A DNA stretch of 64,000 nucleotides from Lactiplantibacillus brownii (lineage in GTDB: Bacteria; Bacillota; Bacilli; Lactobacillales; Lactobacillaceae): NCBI RefSeq assembly GCF_031085375.1, contig NZ_JAVCWF010000001.1, positions 2,480,001-2,544,000 on the forward strand, written 5' to 3'. The notes beneath the pieces were generated by a model that saw nothing but the letters and a program-made list of their open reading frames with translations, was not told where the DNA came from and ran no database searches. Made by a program: the position numbers and the translations under genes. This document shows positions 61,098 through 64,000 of this stretch, in pieces; position 1 is the first letter of the stretch; each line of letters opens with the position of its first letter.

Positions 61098-61151
61098 CAA
61101 GCTAATATATTGATACTTAACGAACATTCTTTTCAAAAAGGACTGGAGAAA

Positions 61152-61526
61152 ATGAAGAAACGTTGGCTATTCGAGGGGCTAGTTGTGCTGACTTTGATTG
61201 GGTTAGCAAACTTTAGCTTGTCGACATCAAAGCAACAGCAAGCCCATTATACTTTGGATCATCAGCGAATCATTTATGACGGTGGCATGCTGAAAAACAA
61301 ATTTAACGGTCAAGGAAAATTAAAATTAGCCAATCAAGATTATTATGTTGGTCATTTTAAAAATGGCCAATTTTCTGGTCACGGCAATTTCAAATCTCAT
61401 AAGAATTGGCAATATCAAGGAAATTTCACAGCTGGCGTCCCTGATGGCAAAGGTGTCTTAACCACTGCTAACAAAAAAACTTATCGCGGTCTTTTTAATA
61501 AAGGGGAACTCGTTCATGCGGATTAA
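61152..61526 (+). CDS. Membrane-anchored MORN-repeat protein
   Basis: A 124-residue protein: N-terminal membrane segment (WLFEGLVVLTLIGLANFSL), then three or four MORN repeats (YDGGMLKNKFNGQGKLKLAN, YYVGHFKNGQFSGHGNFKS, YQGNFTAGVPDGKGVLTTA, YRGLFNKGELVHAD). MORN repeats form beta-hairpin strips that hold proteins or lipids together. The anchor puts the repeats outside the cell. It overlaps the following acyltransferase start by 11 bp, so the two are probably translationally coupled and work together. ATG 61152 is supported by GGAG; the frame extends to 61110. Confidence 0.82.
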   Translation: MKKRWLFEGLVVLTLIGLANFSLSTSKQQQAHYTLDHQRIIYDGGMLKNKFNGQGKLKLANQDYYVGHFKNGQFSGHGNFKSHKNWQYQGNFTAGVPDGKGVLTTANKKTYRGLFNKGELVHAD

Positions 61527-63363
61527 ATGGTTTAGTTTTGTCCGGATTGCAGGCTTACTGTTAGTCCTAACCTATCATTTCTTTAAAAACACCTATCCTG
61601 GAGGCTTTATTGGCGTAGATATCTTCTTTACCTTCTCAGGATTCTTAATTACCGCTTTAATGTTGGACGAGTTTGCAGCGACCCAACATTTTCAACTGTT
61701 GGCTTTTTATCGCCGGCGTTTCTATCGAATTGTCCCGCCATTGGTCTTGTCAATTTTAGTGGTCGTGCCCCTCACCTACTTGATCAGCCCAAATTATATT
61801 ACGGGACTTGGCAAACAAATTGCCGCGGCTATCGGTTTTACGACGAATTATTTTGAAATCATGACGGGAGGCAGCTATGAATCCAAGTTCATGCCACATC
61901 TCTTCGTACATACTTGGTCACTAGCCGTTGAAATGCACTTCTACCTAATTTGGGGCTTCCTAATGGCGATTTTTACCCAAATCATTCGCCGCTTTAACTT
62001 CGACAATGCCCGTAAAGCCCAAATCTTTCGTCTGAGTGTTGGCATCGTCTCACTCATTTTGGCGCTTGAGAGTTTCACTGCCATGGCAATCGGGAGTGCC
62101 GGGCTCACTGATTTCTCAAAAGTTTACTTTTCAAGTGTCACACATAGCTTCCCATTTTTCGTTGGCGCCTTACTCGCCAGTTTTACTGGTATCAAGTCGA
62201 TTCCACGAGCCTTTGAGCGACTAATGGCCCATGCGAATGCTTTCGTCGTCAGTTTTGAACTCATTTTGACCTTTGCTGTCCTAGGTCTTTTAGGCTTACG
62301 GTTACAATTTTCAAGCCGCGCGACTTATACTGGCGGTATTTTATTGGCAAGTCTACTAGCCGCCCTGGCAATTCTTTTGGCGCGAATGCTCCATCACTGT
62401 ACGCCCAATCAGCAAGAACCGCGCTGGGCAACTTTTATCGCTGACATCAGCTACAGTCTGTACCTCTATCACTGGCCATTATTCGTCATCTTCTCACAAC
62501 TCGTCAGTGTCCCTTGGGCAGTCGTCATTACGCTGGTTATTGGCATCCCTTGCTCGGCGTTGTCCTATTACATCATCGAACCGTTGATTGCCGGTAAACA
62601 GCCCCACGCATTGCACAATTTTCACGACTTACGTCCCTTAAAACAAGGGTTGTTGGCCGCAACCGTTGCCTTGATGGCCGTGACCGGTTACACCGCCTAC
62701 CACGCACCGGTCCTGACTGGTCTGGAACGTCAACTGTGGATTGGTGGTATTTATCAAGCTGCTGACCAGATGACGACCACCAAAAACGTGGTGATGGCCG
62801 CTGTAAAACAGCACAAGGTTAAACTTAATGCCACTGCAAAAATTCAAGCACCAAAAGGCGTCTCAATTATTGGCGATAGTGTCACGCTGGGGACCCGCGA
62901 TTATCTTGGCAAACATGTCGCTGACAGTACGATTGACGCCAAAGGTGAACGAACCATGGATCTCGCGTACCAAGTTATGATGACCCAGCAGAAGAACCAT
63001 GTTTTACGCCAAAATGTGGTCATTTGTATCGGTACCAACGCCCTAGACGGCTGGCAAGCACAACTTGATCACCTCATCCGTGATTTAGAACCCGGCCACC
63101 ATCTCATTTTAGTCACCCCTTATGATCAACGGGCAACCCCGGATTGGAATTCATCTAAAGTGGCCGATTATGAACGCACCTTGCCGGCTAAATTTGATTT
63201 CATCACGGTTTCGGACTGGCAGCGATTAGCCGCAAAACATCCAGAAGTCTTCAAGGGGACTGATGGCGTTCATTTTGCTGGTCGTGAAAGTGGCGACATC
63301 ATCTACGCGCAAGCGGTAAACGACGGCTTAAAAGCCGCTGCCAAAACACCGTTGAAAAAGTAG
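61516..63363 (+). CDS. OatA-like O-acyltransferase with SGNH domain
   Basis: A 615-residue protein. Residues about 1-390 form an acyltransferase-3 membrane domain with ten or so segments (RIAGLLLVLTYHFFKN, GGFIGVDIFFTFSGFLIT, HTWSLAVEMHFYLIWG). Residues about 445-610 form an extracellular SGNH domain: SIIGDSVTLGTR with the serine, VVICIGTNALDG, and the Asp-His pair in GTDGVHFAG. OatA-type enzymes pass acetyl groups to muramic acid and give lysozyme resistance; L. plantarum has two, OatA and OatB. This copy is a further relative linked to a MORN protein, and its acceptor could be peptidoglycan, teichoic acid or another glycan. Confidence 0.88.
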   Translation: MRIKWFSFVRIAGLLLVLTYHFFKNTYPGGFIGVDIFFTFSGFLITALMLDEFAATQHFQLLAFYRRRFYRIVPPLVLSILVVVPLTYLISPNYITGLGKQIAAAIGFTTNYFEIMTGGSYESKFMPHLFVHTWSLAVEMHFYLIWGFLMAIFTQIIRRFNFDNARKAQIFRLSVGIVSLILALESFTAMAIGSAGLTDFSKVYFSSVTHSFPFFVGALLASFTGIKSIPRAFERLMAHANAFVVSFELILTFAVLGLLGLRLQFSSRATYTGGILLASLLAALAILLARMLHHCTPNQQEPRWATFIADISYSLYLYHWPLFVIFSQLVSVPWAVVITLVIGIPCSALSYYIIEPLIAGKQPHALHNFHDLRPLKQGLLAATVALMAVTGYTAYHAPVLTGLERQLWIGGIYQAADQMTTTKNVVMAAVKQHKVKLNATAKIQAPKGVSIIGDSVTLGTRDYLGKHVADSTIDAKGERTMDLAYQVMMTQQKNHVLRQNVVICIGTNALDGWQAQLDHLIRDLEPGHHLILVTPYDQRATPDWNSSKVADYERTLPAKFDFITVSDWQRLAAKHPEVFKGTDGVHFAGRESGDIIYAQAVNDGLKAAAKTPLKK

Positions 63364-63391
63364 CCCTAATTGATTTCAATGACCCTCAAAC

Positions 63392-63445
63392 AAAAACACT
63401 GGTAGAGATGTGCTAACTGAATACGCGTCTCTACCAGTGCTTTTA
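63392..63445. terminator. Bidirectional rho-independent terminator
   Basis: CACTGGTAGAGA / TCTCTACCAGTG stem (63397-63408 and 63428-63439) with A and T runs on the outer sides. Confidence 0.85.
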
Positions 63446-63490
63446 AGTTTAGAAGTTTCATAGCATCACTAAAATGGGTCTGACAAATCT

Positions 63491-63856
63491 TTACGCAGCG
63501 TTTTTTTGAACCTGATACCCATTAACGAGTAATTGGTTCCGGAACCACGTGTTGAACATGGCGCCATACCAAACTGCGCCGAGAATGTTAATAGCAAGCT
63601 GAACGTTGGTAGTAAACAGTGCTTGAACCAACATATTGACCGTCATCAAGGCTAAAAATGGCACTAACGCTTTGATGATAAAAAACGGGGTACGGTAACG
63701 AAAACTAAATAACGCAAAGAACCAAGTAAATAGAAATGCCAACCAGTTGAACGACCCGCGGACTACTTTAGTATCCTGCTGGCCATCAACGGTTTTCACT
63801 AACACTTGATCGTGTTTGACCCGCCCTTTAAAATTAAACCAATCTGCAAAAGTCAC
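63491..63856 (-). CDS. Small membrane protein (DUF2628-like)
   Basis: A 121-residue protein with a short polar N-terminus and two or three hydrophobic segments (NWLAFLFTWFFALFSFRYRTPFFIIKALVPFLALMTVNMLVQALF ... INILGAVWYGAMFNTWF). The W-F-x-x-L-x-x-x-W-x-x-x-R style and length recall the DUF2628 group of small membrane proteins, function unknown. GTG 63856 follows AAAGGAAG. No operon partner in the window; the last 144 bp show no further gene. Confidence 0.65.
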   Translation of the reverse strand: MTFADWFNFKGRVKHDQVLVKTVDGQQDTKVVRGSFNWLAFLFTWFFALFSFRYRTPFFIIKALVPFLALMTVNMLVQALFTTNVQLAINILGAVWYGAMFNTWFRNQLLVNGYQVQKNAA

Positions 63857-64000
63857 GCCAATGCTTCCTTTCTATTGACTCAATTAATTATGACCCTAGT
63901 AAAAAGCCTTATCAATATAATAACAGTAATATTGGCGGAGTTGAAATCTAAGACCGGCGCTAGACCTTATTTTGTCGTTAACAACTGATTTAATTGCCGA

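Overview
The window looks like a chromosomal segment of a Lactiplantibacillus species (L. plantarum/L. pentosus group). The evidence is a gallate decarboxylase almost identical, as far as I remember it, to L. plantarum LpdC, next to a gallate-permease-like carrier and a LysR regulator. It also carries two WxL-type cell-surface clusters, KxYKxGKxW signal peptides, LPQTDE anchors, moderate GC, and dense rho-independent terminators. I saw no tRNA, rRNA, CRISPR array, transposase or prophage gene.

Layout. 1-2060 (minus): an exosortase-G module (Firmicu-CTERM substrate, XrtG, start of a glycosyltransferase). 2.5-4.0 kb: a small peptide deformylase homologue and ApbE. 4.0-5.2 kb: a membrane diguanylate cyclase, with a paralogue at 50-51.1 kb. 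5.6-9.0 kb: an LRR/MucBP LPQTDE adhesin. 9.5-10.9 kb: a tRNA-dihydrouridine synthase and a small membrane protein. 11.1-15.6 kb: the gallate region (LysR regulator, lone HicB-like protein, permease, decarboxylase). 15.6-16.7 kb: 1.1 kb without genes, holding a tandem structured repeat, a 424-bp structured element (second copy at 49.4 kb) and a DnaA-box cluster. 16.7-19.6 kb: a zinc-type ArsR/CDF pair, small secreted and membrane proteins, an orphan bacteriocin-immunity protein and a decayed gene. 19.8-25.1 kb: two operons that each end in a TetR gene (GT8-acyltransferase-TetR; ABC ATPase-permease-TetR, the ATPase carrying an in-frame stop). 25.3-28.0 kb: arsenate reductase, an EamA exporter, an SGNH protein and an HxlR regulator. 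28.1-36.2 kb: one giant surface protein of about 2,690 residues, a third of it Pro-x-Pro repeat. 36.4-41.6 kb: MarR/ABC exporter, nitroreductase, VOC protein, FabK/nitronate-monooxygenase-type flavoprotein, small hypothetical protein. 41.7-45.5 kb: a complete Csc (WxL) operon. 46.4-49.4 kb: a MacB-like ABC protein divergent from a TetR gene. 52.0-59.6 kb: a second WxL cluster with twin BspA-like LRR/MucBP/WxL proteins that share a promoter motif. 59.8-63.9 kb: a secreted matrixin-like protease, a MORN-repeat protein overlapping an OatA-like acyltransferase, and a small membrane protein.

The theme is the cell envelope. At least five different ways of holding proteins at the surface are used here: sortase LPXTG, WxL/WxLIP, exosortase G, plain C-terminal membrane tails and N-terminal anchors. 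Around these sit cell-wall or glycolipid modification genes and small regulator-plus-exporter operons. The least explained material is the structured repeat DNA at 15.7-16.4 kb and 49.4-49.9 kb. All assignments come from reading the sequence; no database search was run.
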